The position numbers and the translations under genes are program-made. From Xenophilus aerolatus (GTDB lineage: Bacteria > Pseudomonadota > Gammaproteobacteria > Burkholderiales > Burkholderiaceae_C), in NCBI GenBank assembly GCA_029968055.1, contig JASCNX010000001.1, positions 744,001-808,000 of the forward strand: a stretch of DNA of 64,000 nucleotides, given 5' to 3'. This document shows, piece by piece, positions 44,660 to 54,146 of the stretch. Position 1 is the first letter of the stretch; each line of letters begins with the position of its first letter. The notes beneath the pieces were generated by a model. That model did not search any database and was not told where the DNA came from. It saw only the letters and a list, made by a program, of their open reading frames with translations.

Positions 44660-46557
44660 GGCCGACGCGCCACACGGTTGCGATGCTCGCGGACGGCGGG
44701 TTGCACGACGAACGCACCCTCCGGATGCCCGCCACGGAACGTACGGTGCTGACCACCATCGCGTGCCCGCAGTGCAAGACCGAGAACCGGGCGGCCGCCA
44801 CGTTCTGCCGCAGCTGCGTGGCGCCGCTGCCCCAGCGCTCGGCCGAAGCCTTCGCGGTCACGGTGCAGGACGTCGGGCGCAACGCAGCAAAGACGCTGCC
44901 GCTGGATCGCCTGGCGCTCCCGGTGGGGCACCACATCGCGGGCTTCGACATCGAAGAGGTGGTCGGGCAGGGCGGTTTCGGCATCGTCTACCGCGCGTGG
45001 GACGTGGCGCTCGAACGCCACGTGGCGATCAAGGAATACCTGCCGGCGGCGCTGGTGACGCGCGCGAACGATTCGCTCCACCTCACGGTGCACCCCGGCG
45101 AGGCGACGCAGGCCTTCGGTGTGGGCCTGTCGAGCTTCGTCAACGAGGCGCGCCTGCTGGCGCGTTTCGACCACCGGGCGCTGGTGAAGGTGTTCCGCTT
45201 CTGGGAGGGCAACGGCACCGCCTACATGGCGATGCCGTTCTACCGCGGGCCGACGCTGAAGACGGCGCTGGACGCCCTGCGCCGCCCGCCGTCGGAGCGG
45301 CTGGTGCGCAAGTGGCTGGCGCCGCTGCTCGACGCGCTGGAGATCCTGCACGCGGCCGACTGCTTCCACCGCGACATCTCGCCCGACAACATCCTGCTCA
45401 CGGCCGATGGCCCGGTGCTGCTGGACTTCGGCGCCGCACGGCGGGTGATCGCCGACCGCACGCAGGTGCTGACGACGCTGCTCAAGCCCAGCTTCGCGCC
45501 GATCGAGCAGTACGGATCGACCGGCGCGCAGGGGCCGTGGACCGATCTTTACGCCCTGGGCGGCGTGGTGCATTACGCACTCACCGGCCGTGCGCCCCCG
45601 CCCGCGACCGTGCGCGTGCTCAACGACCCCTGGCTGCCGCTGAGCGCGCAGCCCGCATTGCGTGCGACCTACAGTGCCGAACTGCTCGGCGCCGTGGATG
45701 CGGCGCTGGCCGTGCTGCCGGAAGGCCGGCCGCGGTCGGTGGCGGCGTTCAGGCAAGAACTGGGTCTGGCGGGCGCACCGGTGAAGAAGACAGCGACGCC
45801 GCAGCCCGCCGCCGCGCCGGCGGCGGCGCCCGTCGCAGGCCCGGAGGCCCACGCAGCCAGCGCTGCAGTCCGCACCCTGCAGGTGGACGCAGCGCCGGCG
45901 CCCGTGCCGCGCAGCACCACCCAGCCTGCCGAGCCGGCGGGACCGACTGTGCCGGACTCGCTGCTCTCGGCGCTGGACACCGCGCCGGCTGCTCCGCGCG
46001 CCTCGTCCCGCTGGCGGTGGGCCGCCGGGACCGTCGGCGTGGCCGTGGTGGCCGCCGCAATGCTGTGGACGACGCGCGACCGGCCTGCGCCCGCGGCGCC
46101 CCCGGCTGCGGTCGCGCCTGCGGTGGTGCCGGTTGCCGCACCGGCCGCTGCGACGGCGGTTGTGGTGCCGGCGCCCGAAGCGGTGCCCGCCGTCGCCCTG
46201 GTTCCTGCCAATATTCCGCCGAGCATGGCGGCATCCACTCCGACGATGCCGTCGGCCGCCGTCGCCGATGCGCCTGCGGCGCTTGGCGCAGAGGCGCCGC
46301 GCCGCACTGCGCCCATGTCGGCTGCGCGCAGCAGCGGCAGCGCCGAGCGCTCGCGCGCAGCCACGGAACGCGCCGTCGCGCGGGAGCGCCCGCGCGTCAT
46401 TCCCACGGCGCTCGCGCAGGCCGATGCCGCCGCGATCGAACCCGCTGCCGCCCGGCCCGCGCCGCGCGGCGCACGCTGCAGCGACCTGATGCTGCAGTCC
46501 TCCCTGCAACCCCTGGGCAAGCAAGACCTTGCCTACCTGCGCGAGCAATGCAAATGA
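44656..46557 (+). CDS. Transmembrane Ser/Thr protein kinase with N-terminal zinc ribbon
   Basis: 633 residues from GTG 44656 (ATG 44683 is an alternative). A CxxC-x10-CxxC zinc ribbon (from about residue 37) leads to a Hanks-type kinase domain: GQGGFGIVYRA, VAIKEYLP (Lys about 126), HRDISPDNILL (Asp about 240), LLDFGAARR and SFAPIEQYG. A single membrane helix (WAAGTVGVAVVAAAMLW) follows a Pro/Ala linker, then an Ala/Pro/Val-rich periplasmic region and a terminal motif with two Cys (ARCSDLM...REQCK). All catalytic residues are present. The OmpA-like lipoprotein gene overlaps its end. Confidence 0.9.
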   Translation: MRPTRHTVAMLADGGLHDERTLRMPATERTVLTTIACPQCKTENRAAATFCRSCVAPLPQRSAEAFAVTVQDVGRNAAKTLPLDRLALPVGHHIAGFDIEEVVGQGGFGIVYRAWDVALERHVAIKEYLPAALVTRANDSLHLTVHPGEATQAFGVGLSSFVNEARLLARFDHRALVKVFRFWEGNGTAYMAMPFYRGPTLKTALDALRRPPSERLVRKWLAPLLDALEILHAADCFHRDISPDNILLTADGPVLLDFGAARRVIADRTQVLTTLLKPSFAPIEQYGSTGAQGPWTDLYALGGVVHYALTGRAPPPATVRVLNDPWLPLSAQPALRATYSAELLGAVDAALAVLPEGRPRSVAAFRQELGLAGAPVKKTATPQPAAAPAAAPVAGPEAHAASAAVRTLQVDAAPAPVPRSTTQPAEPAGPTVPDSLLSALDTAPAAPRASSRWRWAAGTVGVAVVAAAMLWTTRDRPAPAAPPAAVAPAVVPVAAPAAATAVVVPAPEAVPAVALVPANIPPSMAASTPTMPSAAVADAPAALGAEAPRRTAPMSAARSSGSAERSRAATERAVARERPRVIPTALAQADAAAIEPAAARPAPRGARCSDLMLQSSLQPLGKQDLAYLREQCK

Positions 46558-47741
46558 CGATGACGACGACCCGCGGCGCCCGCCGCTGCGGATGGCTCCT
46601 GGCCCTGGTGATGACCGCGCTGCCGTTGGCCGGCTGCGTGACCGCGCCGCCGGCTCCGGTGGTGCAGGCGCAGGTGATGCCCTTCGAGCAGGCGGCGCAG
46701 GCGGCCGTGGACGGAATGCTGCGCCAGGGCGACGAGGGCGCAGGGCTGTTCGGTGCCAAGCCCAAGGTGCTGGTGCTCGATCCCACCATCGACGGCCTGA
46801 CCGGGCAGCAGACCGCCGCCACGCAGGCACTGGATCGCGTGGTCGCGCAGCGGGTGCGCGAGCGCGGCTCCGAGGCGCTTCGCTTCGACGCCCAGGGCGT
46901 GGGCAAGGCGACCCACCTGGTCGTGGGCACCATGACGCGCGCCGACAAGGCCTACCAGCTCAACCTGGCGCTGGTCGACCTGGGCAGCCGCCTGGTGGTC
47001 GCCCAGTCCTCGGCCCGCGCCTCGGCCACCGGCGTGGACATGACGCCGCTGGCCATGTTCCGCGACAGCCCGGTGCTGCCGCGCGACCGCGGCTTCGACG
47101 GTTACGTGAAGACGGCATCGACCGCGCCCAAGCAGCCCGCGGATGCCGCATACCTCGACCGGCTGGCCGGCTCGGCCCAGGCGCAGGAGCCGATGGCGCT
47201 GTACGCCGCGGGCCGGTTCCGCGAGGCGCTGGCGGCCTACCGTGCGGCCGCGGTCGGCGGCAGCGACCAGATCCGCGTGCTCACGGGTGTCTACCTGTCG
47301 AGCGTGAAGGCGGGCACGCCGGCCGAGGCCGAGGAAGCTTTCGGCCAGCTCGTGGCACTGGGCCTGTCGACCAACAGCGTGAGCGTCAAGTTCCTCTTCG
47401 CACCGGGCAGCACCGATTTCTGGCCCGACCCGAAGGTCACCGCCGCCTATGCGATGTGGATGCGCCAGATCGCGGCACAGCTGGCGCGTTCGTCGCTGTG
47501 CGTGCGCGTGCAGGGCCACACCAGCGCCACCGGCACCGAGGCCTTCAACGAGGCTTTGTCCACACGCCGGGCAGCCAACATCCGCGGCCGGCTGGTGGCG
47601 TTGTCGCCGGCCCTCGAGCCGCGGCTTCGCGTGCTGGGCCTGGGCTCGAAGGAGAACATCGTGGGCACCGGCACCGATGACGTGGTCGACGCGGCCGACC
47701 GCCGGGTCGACTTCCGCGTGGTGGGTTGCGGCGCCGCCTGA
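46554..47741 (+). CDS. OmpA-family lipoprotein coupled to the kinase
   Basis: 395 residues. ATG 46554 overlaps the kinase stop (ATGA); ATG 46548 is an alternative. A lipoprotein signal ends LPLAGC. The N-terminal half resembles CsgG-like/curli-type lipoproteins (VLVLDPTIDGLTGQQTAATQ, HLVVGTMTRADKAYQLNLAL), the middle is TPR-like (YAAGRFREALAAYRAA), and the C-terminal half is an OmpA peptidoglycan-binding domain (SVKFLFAPGSTDFWPD, VRVQGHTSATGTEAFNEALS, RRVDFRVVG). It probably links the outer membrane and wall to the kinase's periplasmic part. Confidence 0.88.
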   Translation: MTMTTTRGARRCGWLLALVMTALPLAGCVTAPPAPVVQAQVMPFEQAAQAAVDGMLRQGDEGAGLFGAKPKVLVLDPTIDGLTGQQTAATQALDRVVAQRVRERGSEALRFDAQGVGKATHLVVGTMTRADKAYQLNLALVDLGSRLVVAQSSARASATGVDMTPLAMFRDSPVLPRDRGFDGYVKTASTAPKQPADAAYLDRLAGSAQAQEPMALYAAGRFREALAAYRAAAVGGSDQIRVLTGVYLSSVKAGTPAEAEEAFGQLVALGLSTNSVSVKFLFAPGSTDFWPDPKVTAAYAMWMRQIAAQLARSSLCVRVQGHTSATGTEAFNEALSTRRAANIRGRLVALSPALEPRLRVLGLGSKENIVGTGTDDVVDAADRRVDFRVVGCGAA

Positions 47742-47774
47742 GCGCTGCAGGCTCGGGTCGACGGCAGCTGACGC

Positions 47775-49316
47775 TCAGGCCTCGTCCATCTCGAACCGTT
47801 CGGGCGGCGCCATCGCGAGGTCGGCCCAGTCCAGCTCGTGTTCGAGCGTGTGGAACACGTCGTCGTCGATCGCGCCGCTGGCGCGCAGCTCGGCCAGCCG
47901 GGCGCGCTTGCCGATCAGGGTCTCGCGCTTGAGGGCATCGATGGGCTGCGTGCTGCGCGGCCGATGGCCCTGCAGCGCGGCTGCACGCTCGGCGCTGTAG
48001 AGCTCGCGCAGGCGCACGGCCGCGTCGTCGCGGCGGTCGGCGATGCACGCCAGGCCGGCATCGATGAGCGCGGCGCGGCCCTGGGCGACCTCGCGCGCCA
48101 GCGAGTCGTCGGGCGGGAAGCGGAGCAGGCGGATCAGCGGCCCGAGCGTCAGGCCCTGCAGCACCAGGGTGCCCAGCACCACGGCCAGCGCACTCAGCAC
48201 GATCAGGTCGCGCTGTGGAAAGCCCGCCGGCAGCGCCAGCGCGGTGGCCAGCGTGACCAGCCCGCGCATGCCGCACCAACTCGCCAGCACGCCCTGCGCC
48301 ACCGAGGGCCCGCGCTTGCCGCGCCGCCGGTACAGCCCGCGCAGCACGACGTTGTGCAGCAGGACCCACGCGATGCGCGTGACGATCACCGCTACCAGCA
48401 CGGCGCCGGCAAAGCGCAGCGCCTCGTCGAGCGCGTCGGGCGCAAGACGCTGCACCACGGCGCGCGCCTGCAGGCCCAGCAGCAGGAAGGCCAGCACGTT
48501 GAGCAGGAAGACCGCCGTGTTCCAGACCGAGTACACGTGGATGCGGTCGCGCGCCGGCGTGTGTGCGGGCGCGTAGCGCGCCACGACCATGCCGCAGGCG
48601 ACCATGGCCAGCACCGAGGAAAACTCCAGCCGCTCGGCCACGATCCACGTGCCGAAGGCCAGCACGAAGCTCGCGACCGCGCCGCTCAGCCGCCCGTAGA
48701 GCAGCGGCATGACCCAGGTGGCGAGCCGGCCCAGGGCGTAGCCCAGCAGCAGGCCGCCGGGCGCGGCCACCGCCAGCCGCGGAGCGAGCGAGCCCAGCGA
48801 CGCGGGGTGCAGCGTCACGCCCACCGCGGCGCTGAAGATCAGCAGTGCCACCGCGTCGTTGAGCAGGCTCTCGCCCTTGAGCACGGTCACCGTGCTGCGT
48901 GGCAGTTGCGAAAAGCGGCCCAGCACCGCGGTGGCTGCGGCCGCGTCGGGCGGCGCGACGATGGCGCCCAGTGCGACGGCCGCGGCCAGTGGCATGCCGG
49001 CCAGGAACACGCCCACCCCGGCCACCACCACGGTCGTCACAACGACCGCGATGGCCGCGAGCGAGAGCAGGGGGAGCCAGTAACGCCGCACGTCGCGCGG
49101 CGGGAAGTCGAAGGCGGCGTCGAACACGGCCGGCGCGATGAACAGCGCCAGCGCCAGCGACGGGTCGATGCCGATGGCGGGCGCGCCGGGCAGGGCGGCC
49201 ACGGCCACGCCGGCCAGGGCCAGCACGGTGGGGTAGGGAATGGACAGCCGCCGGGTGAGGTGCAGGAGCACGATCGCCACTGTGATCAGGATCAGCGCAC
49301 TTTCGAACAGGACCAT
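47775..49316 (-). CDS. Sodium/proton antiporter (CPA1/NhaP family)
   Basis: 513 residues. Twelve or so membrane segments, with the conserved ALGAIVAPPDAAAATAVL, LKGESLLNDAVALLIFS and WCGMRGLVTLATALALP motifs containing the ion-binding Asp/Asn. The cytoplasmic C-terminal part of about 90 residues is helical (ALIDAGLACIADRRDD). ATG 49316 begins MVLFESALILIT; an in-frame open extension to 49580 has no membrane or signal character and is not used. It exchanges Na+ or K+ for H+. Confidence 0.92.
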   Translation of the reverse strand: MVLFESALILITVAIVLLHLTRRLSIPYPTVLALAGVAVAALPGAPAIGIDPSLALALFIAPAVFDAAFDFPPRDVRRYWLPLLSLAAIAVVVTTVVVAGVGVFLAGMPLAAAVALGAIVAPPDAAAATAVLGRFSQLPRSTVTVLKGESLLNDAVALLIFSAAVGVTLHPASLGSLAPRLAVAAPGGLLLGYALGRLATWVMPLLYGRLSGAVASFVLAFGTWIVAERLEFSSVLAMVACGMVVARYAPAHTPARDRIHVYSVWNTAVFLLNVLAFLLLGLQARAVVQRLAPDALDEALRFAGAVLVAVIVTRIAWVLLHNVVLRGLYRRRGKRGPSVAQGVLASWCGMRGLVTLATALALPAGFPQRDLIVLSALAVVLGTLVLQGLTLGPLIRLLRFPPDDSLAREVAQGRAALIDAGLACIADRRDDAAVRLRELYSAERAAALQGHRPRSTQPIDALKRETLIGKRARLAELRASGAIDDDVFHTLEHELDWADLAMAPPERFEMDEA

Positions 49317-49731
49317 GACCGTCTTGCCCTTCCTCGGCGATGTTGTGGGTGGAGATGCGGCGGTTCTATCCCAAGGGGCCGACGCGGGGAGGGCCTCGTG
49401 GGCACGGCGGCGCACCGGAGGCACGCGGATGTGGCGTACGGACAACGAGCGATCGAGCTCGAGTTTGGCGGCTGACGTTCGGAATCCGAGGGTCACGTCC
49501 ATCGCAACGAGTTCATCGGGCCGCCGAAACAGCCTCAGCGTGACCGTCGCGAACCGATCGCGCACTGCGGAATCACTCACATATTTCCAACTTTTGTCAC
49601 AAACTAGTCACTGACCTGGCCCCGGACCCGGGCCACACCTTCGGGCTGGGGCCATGGCAGAGAGAAATGGCACGCCGCCCCGCAACGGGTTCGCAGGTCC
49701 CGACAAGCGCAACAAGAAAAGAGGTGAGGGA
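49317..49731. other. Intergenic region of about 415 bp
   Basis: No supported gene. It contains a short AT-rich stretch at 49577-49615 with the perfect palindrome TTTGTCACAAA (49593-49603) followed by a second GTCAC, which may be an operator/promoter for either flanking gene, and a GGCCCC/GGGGCC hairpin around 49617-49653. Confidence 0.45.
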
Positions 49732-50160
49732 ATGGATGATGACAAGCCGGCAGTCCCGTACAGCGCCGCTGCCGATCTCGAGGCAGCGTGGCAGTTCGCC
49801 GGGTCGAGCCTGCAGCTGCTGGCCATGCTCGACGTGGTCTACGACTGGGACCGCGGCGATGCCGTCGAGGTCGGCGCGTCGGCGACCCAGGCCGAATCCC
49901 TGGCACGCGCGATGGCGCCCGTGCCCTCCGGGGCCGGCCTCACCGGCATCGAGCGGCTGCTGCAGATGCTCGACGGCGTGGTGCTGCGCGGCGAACGCCT
50001 GGCACGCCTGGCGCCGGCCCAGTCGCGCGACGACGCCTCGGGCGGCGCGATGGCGAGTGCGCTTCGCCGATTGGCCGCCGCAAGCGCCGAACTGCGCAGC
50101 CAGTTGGCGGCGGCACAGCCCGAGCTGCCGCCGCAGCCCGATCCCGGCGCGGGCGCCTGA
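49732..50160 (+). CDS. Small hypothetical protein
   Basis: 142 residues from ATG 49732, which has GAGGTGAGGG just upstream; an in-frame ATG at 49654 lacks a ribosome site. It is helical and Ala/Leu-rich: AADLEAAWQFAGSSLQLLAM, LLQMLDGVVLRGERLARL, SALRRLAAASAELRSQLAAA. No membrane segment or signal peptide. No family recognised. Confidence 0.65.
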   Translation: MDDDKPAVPYSAAADLEAAWQFAGSSLQLLAMLDVVYDWDRGDAVEVGASATQAESLARAMAPVPSGAGLTGIERLLQMLDGVVLRGERLARLAPAQSRDDASGGAMASALRRLAAASAELRSQLAAAQPELPPQPDPGAGA

Positions 50161-50316
50161 CCGCCACCCGACACCCCGCGCGCCGGGGATATCGCGCACA
50201 CCGCGCACGCGGTGCGGGGCGGCGCACGACAATCGCTCGATGCCTCTGCCATCGCGTCACCCCGCCAGCCTCTCCACTTCGCAGGCCACGCGCGCCCGGC
50301 GGGTGAGGCTGGCCGC

Positions 50317-51753
50317 ATGAGCAGCGTCGCCACCGCGCCGGCGGCCGCTTCGCCCGAGCCGATGGTCATCGACGGCCTGCCCGCGCCGCAGCGCCGGCGC
50401 GCGATGCTCGTCATCATCCTGGGCATCGCGGTGGCGGTGCTCGACGGCACGATCATGAATCTCGCGCTGCCGGGCATCGCACGCGAACTCAACGCCACGG
50501 CTTCCCAGGCCATCTGGGTCATCAACGCCTATCAGATCGCCACGCTGGTGATGCTGCTGCCGCTCGCCACCCTGGGCGACCTGGTGGGCTACCGGCGCGT
50601 GTACCTCGTGGGCATGGCGCTGTTTGCCGTGGCGTCGCTCGGGGCCATGGTGGCGCCCACCCTTGGCGCGCTGATCGCGGCGCGCGCGGTGCAGGGCCTG
50701 GGCGCGGCGGGCATCATGGCCGTCAACGCGGCACTGGTGCGGCTGATCTTCCCGCGCGCGCAACTCGGGCGCGGCATGGCGACCAATTCGATGGTGGTGG
50801 CGACGGCGTCGGTGGCGGGCCCGTCGGTCGCCGCGGCGATCCTGTCCGTGGCCTCGTGGCCATGGCTCTTCGCGCTCAACCTGCCGCTGGGCGCGATCGT
50901 GCTGGTGCTGGGCTGGTATGCCTTGCCACGCAACGCTTCGGGCCCGACCGCCGGCGCGCGCATCTCGCCGCTGGACGTGCTGCTGAACATCCTCATGTTC
51001 GCGCTGGTGTTCATCGGCGCCGACCGGCTGGGCGTGCGCGAGGGCGGCGCGGGCGCGGTGCCGCTGGACGCCTTCGCCATGCTGGGCGCGGGCGTGCTGA
51101 TCGGGGTGATCTACGTGCGCCGCCAGCGGGCGCGCGTGGCGCCGCTGTTTCCGGTCGACCTGCTGCGCATCCCGGTGTTCGCGCTATCGATGGGCACCTC
51201 GGTGACGGCCTTCTGCGCACAGATGCTGGCGTACATCGCGCTGCCTTTCCTGCTGCTCGACACCTACGGCCGCAGCCACCTGCAGGCGGGCCTGCTCATC
51301 ACCGCCTGGCCGCTGGCCATCGTGGCGATGGGTCCGATCGTCGGCCGGCTGATCGGGCGCGTGCCCGACGGGCTGCTCGGCGGCATCGGCCTGGGCTTGA
51401 TGGCCACCGGGCTGGCGCTGCTGGCTGCTTTGCCCGCGCAGCCCTCGAATGCCGACATCGCCTGGCGCATGGCGGTGTGCGGGCTGGGTTTCGGGCTGTT
51501 CCAGTCGCCCAACAACCACACCATCGTGACCTCGCCGCCGCCGCACCGCAGTGGCGCTGCCAGCGGCATGCTGGGCACGGCGCGGCTCACGGGGCAGACC
51601 CTGGCGGCCGTGCTTCTGGCAGGGATCTTCAGCGTCTGGAGCCCGCACGACGGGCGCGGGCCGGTGATCGCGTTGACGCTGGCGGCCGTGTGCGCGGCCG
51701 TGGCCGGCGTGTGCAGCACGATGCGCATGCGGGCGGCCGGCGCGGGTCATTGA
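50317..51753 (+). CDS. MFS exporter, DHA2 (14-TM) family
   Basis: 478 residues, fourteen membrane helices. The motif C-like GVAVLDGTIMNLALPGIA (here IAVAVLDGTIMNLALPGIAR) and ATLGDLVGYRRVYLVG, plus SPNNHTIVTSPPPHRSGAAS, are typical of DHA2 multidrug exporters. ATG 50317 (MSSVATAP) is chosen; an upstream in-frame ATG at 50212 would add a charged non-conserved leader. Substrate unknown. Confidence 0.92.
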   Translation: MSSVATAPAAASPEPMVIDGLPAPQRRRAMLVIILGIAVAVLDGTIMNLALPGIARELNATASQAIWVINAYQIATLVMLLPLATLGDLVGYRRVYLVGMALFAVASLGAMVAPTLGALIAARAVQGLGAAGIMAVNAALVRLIFPRAQLGRGMATNSMVVATASVAGPSVAAAILSVASWPWLFALNLPLGAIVLVLGWYALPRNASGPTAGARISPLDVLLNILMFALVFIGADRLGVREGGAGAVPLDAFAMLGAGVLIGVIYVRRQRARVAPLFPVDLLRIPVFALSMGTSVTAFCAQMLAYIALPFLLLDTYGRSHLQAGLLITAWPLAIVAMGPIVGRLIGRVPDGLLGGIGLGLMATGLALLAALPAQPSNADIAWRMAVCGLGFGLFQSPNNHTIVTSPPPHRSGAASGMLGTARLTGQTLAAVLLAGIFSVWSPHDGRGPVIALTLAAVCAAVAGVCSTMRMRAAGAGH

Positions 51754-51783
51754 GGGCGCAGCGCCCGAAGAAAATGCGTTCGA

Positions 51784-51802
51784 GCGCCCGCGCATCGGGC
51801 GC
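51784..51802. other. Hairpin between convergent genes
   Basis: GCGCCCG (51784-51790) and CGGGCGC (51796-51802) form a 7-bp stem, loop CGCAT, between the convergent MFS gene and a small minus-strand gene. A second palindrome, GGGCGC-A-GCGCCC, overlaps the end of the MFS gene (51754-51766). Either may act as a bidirectional transcript end. Confidence 0.4.
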
Positions 51803-51839
51803 GACGCGCTGTCGATTCAATAGCTACAGAACGGCCACA

Positions 51840-52040
51840 TCAGCCGGCCAGGCGGCGCACCACGTCGACGCCCATGGCCAGTGCGTTCGAATACGTCGAT
51901 TGCGCACGGGCCGCCGACTCGATGCGGCGGTAGATCATCACCTCGCCCTCGTCGGGCTCCGACGCCTCCAGCACCACCCAGTAGAACTGGTTTTCGCCTC
52001 GCTCCTCGACGGTGAGCGCCATGTCTCTCAAGCTCAGCAC
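51840..52040 (-). CDS. Small hypothetical protein
   Basis: 66 residues from GTG 52040 with GGAGAAGG just upstream; ATG 52022 (60 residues) is an alternative. Sequence: MALTVEERGENQFYWVVLEA, then SEPDEGEVMIYRRIESAARA, ending MGVDVVRRLAG. It is soluble and mixed alpha/beta. No function is evident. It lies downstream of the CPA2 antiporter gene on the same strand. Confidence 0.7.
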   Translation of the reverse strand: MLSLRDMALTVEERGENQFYWVVLEASEPDEGEVMIYRRIESAARAQSTYSNALAMGVDVVRRLAG

Positions 52041-52144
52041 TTCCTTCTCCTGCAGACCTTGTGTCGAGGATAACGAACGAGTGCCGCGGATGTGAACCAC
52101 ACGAAGGAGGGGGAAGCCGACAAACTTGTTCCAGACTGTTGCGG

Positions 52145-53407
52145 CTAGACGGGGCGGCCGAGCGCGCCCGGCACGCCGGTGCCGCCGGCGCGCACGACCC
52201 GGTTGAACAGCGGCGTGGCCATCAGCGTGGTGACGATGGCCATCAGCACCAGGATCGCGAACAGGCCCGGCTCGATCACGCCGGCCTGCAGGCCGATGTT
52301 GATGATGATCAGCTCCATCAGTCCGCGTGCGTTCATCAGCGCGCCGATCGCCATCGCATCGCGGTTGTCCTCGCCCGTGAGCCGCGCCGCGGCCCAGCAG
52401 GCGATGCCCTTGCCGGCGAAAGAGGCCGCGAGGATGGCCAGCGCCGCCAGCAGCAGCGCCGGCTGCATGACCATGCTGAGCTGCGTGTTCAGGCCCGAGT
52501 AGGTGAAGAACATCGGCAGCAGGAAGACCACCACGAAAGGTTGCAACTGTGCGCGCAGCTTCGCGGTGAACTCGCCGCGCGGCAGGCAGGCGCCGAGGAT
52601 GAAGCCGCCGAACACGGCATGGATGCCGATGGCATCCATGGCCCAGGCGCTCAGGCAGAAGAGGGCGAGCACGACGGCCAGCAGCGTTGCGCTCAGCGGC
52701 TCGCCGGGCTTCGCGTGATCGGCCAGCCGGGCCAGCAGGCGCCGGCCGACCAGCAGCATGAACAGCGCATAACCGACGCCGCCGCCGATCGCCAGCCAGG
52801 CGCCGCCCCAGCTGCCGCCGAAGCTGGCGAGCACCACGGCCAGGATGCACCAGGCCGCCGCATCGTCGACCGCGCCCGCGGTGAGGGCCAGCGTGCCCAA
52901 CGAGGTGCCGGCGATGCCGCGCTCGTGAATGATGCGCGCCAGCATCGGGAAGGCGGTGATGGCGATGGCCGCGCCGAGGAAGAGCGCGGCCTCCAACTCC
53001 TTGGCCTTGGCCGAGAACAGCCCGGGCACCTCGTGCAGCCATGGGACAAGCAGGAAGGCCAGCGCAAAAGGCACCGCGATGCCGGCCAGGGACACCGACA
53101 CGGCGCTGCGCGCGCGGCTTTTGAAGTGATCGGCATTGAACTCGGTGCCGACCAGGAACATGTACATGCCCACGCCCAACTGGCCGCACACGTACAGCAT
53201 GCCCAGCGTGGCCTTGGGAAAGAGCGCCTGCTGCAGTTCGGGCACGAACAGCCCGAAGAGCGAGGGACCGAGCGCCACGCCCGCGATCATCTCGCCCACC
53301 ACCTGGGGCTGGCCGACGCGCTGCGCCAGCTTGCCGACCGCACGGCACACCAGCAGGATCACGGCCGCCTGCAGGAAGAAATAGACCGAGAGCTGGCTGA
53401 TGGGCAT
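52145..53407 (-). CDS. Cation:proton antiporter, CPA2 family
   Basis: 420 residues. RVGQPQVVGEMIAGVALGPS at the N-terminus, then GAAIAITAFPMLARIIHERG and LTAGAVDDAAAWCILAVV (ion-site Asp-Asp) are CPA2 hallmarks. No C-terminal TrkA-N/KTN domain is present, so it is not a full KefB/C type. It exchanges K+ or Na+ for H+ across the inner membrane. Confidence 0.92.
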   Translation of the reverse strand: MPISQLSVYFFLQAAVILLVCRAVGKLAQRVGQPQVVGEMIAGVALGPSLFGLFVPELQQALFPKATLGMLYVCGQLGVGMYMFLVGTEFNADHFKSRARSAVSVSLAGIAVPFALAFLLVPWLHEVPGLFSAKAKELEAALFLGAAIAITAFPMLARIIHERGIAGTSLGTLALTAGAVDDAAAWCILAVVLASFGGSWGGAWLAIGGGVGYALFMLLVGRRLLARLADHAKPGEPLSATLLAVVLALFCLSAWAMDAIGIHAVFGGFILGACLPRGEFTAKLRAQLQPFVVVFLLPMFFTYSGLNTQLSMVMQPALLLAALAILAASFAGKGIACWAAARLTGEDNRDAMAIGALMNARGLMELIIINIGLQAGVIEPGLFAILVLMAIVTTLMATPLFNRVVRAGGTGVPGALGRPV

Positions 53408-53498
53408 GGTGAAGTTCGATCGACGCGAAGGCGCCGATTATCAGGACCCGTGCGAAACGGCGCGCCATGCGGCGTCACACCGGCGCGGCGGCGGTGGC

Positions 53499-54146
53499 TC
53501 AGCCCGCCGGCGGGAAGTCCACGCCGCGCTGCGGCGCCTGCCAGCGCGCGTACTTGTGCATCACCCGTGGCCACAACGGTCCCTGCAGCCAGCGGTCGAG
53601 CCAGGCTTGCAGCCGGGGCCAGGGCCGGGCCGCGAACCAAGCCGCATCGACCTGTGCGAACTGGCGCACGAAGGGCATCCACGCGGCATCGGCGAGGCGA
53701 GGCCGGTCGGCGCACAGGAAGGCCTGGGCGCGCAGCCGCGCTTCGAGTCCGTCGAGCACCGCGGCCGCTTCGGCTTGGGCGCTGCCGGCCGGCCGGTCGG
53801 GATGGCGTTCGTGGTACTTGTAGGCGTCCAGCGCCATCTTGAAGGGCCCGTCGCACTGGGCGACGAGCGCCTGCGTCAGCCCGGCGTCGCCGTCCAGCCA
53901 CCCTTCGGGGTCGTGGCGGTGCAGCGCCCAGCGCATGATGTCCAGGCTTTGCTCGATCACCTCGCCGCCAGGCAGCTCCAGCACCGGCACGGTGGCCTTG
54001 GGTGAAGCGGCCAGCAGTTCGGGCGGCTTGTCGCGCAGCACCACTTCGCGCAACTCGCAGCGCTGGTCGCTCGCCGCGAGCGCCAGGCGCGCCCGGATCG
54101 CGTAGGGGCAGCGCCGGAAGGAATAGAGGACCGGCAGGCCGCTCAC
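53499..54146 (-). CDS. Glutathione S-transferase (thioredoxin-like N-terminal CPY motif)
   Basis: 215 residues. LYSFRRCPYAIRARLAL has the cysteine of omega/beta-like GSTs; ATVPVLELPGGEVIEQSLDIM is the glutathione-binding cis-Pro region. The C-terminal helical domain ends PLWPRVMHKYARWQ. GTG 54146 overlaps the MATE gene stop (GTGA), so it is translated from the same message. The Cys suggests thiol-transfer or reductase activity rather than conjugation. Confidence 0.9.
   Translation of the reverse strand: MSGLPVLYSFRRCPYAIRARLALAASDQRCELREVVLRDKPPELLAASPKATVPVLELPGGEVIEQSLDIMRWALHRHDPEGWLDGDAGLTQALVAQCDGPFKMALDAYKYHERHPDRPAGSAQAEAAAVLDGLEARLRAQAFLCADRPRLADAAWMPFVRQFAQVDAAWFAARPWPRLQAWLDRWLQGPLWPRVMHKYARWQAPQRGVDFPPAG

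Noticed and set aside
49317-49580. N-terminal extension of the sodium/proton antiporter
   Set aside because: The open frame continues upstream of ATG 49316, but that segment has no family match, no membrane character and no ribosome site.
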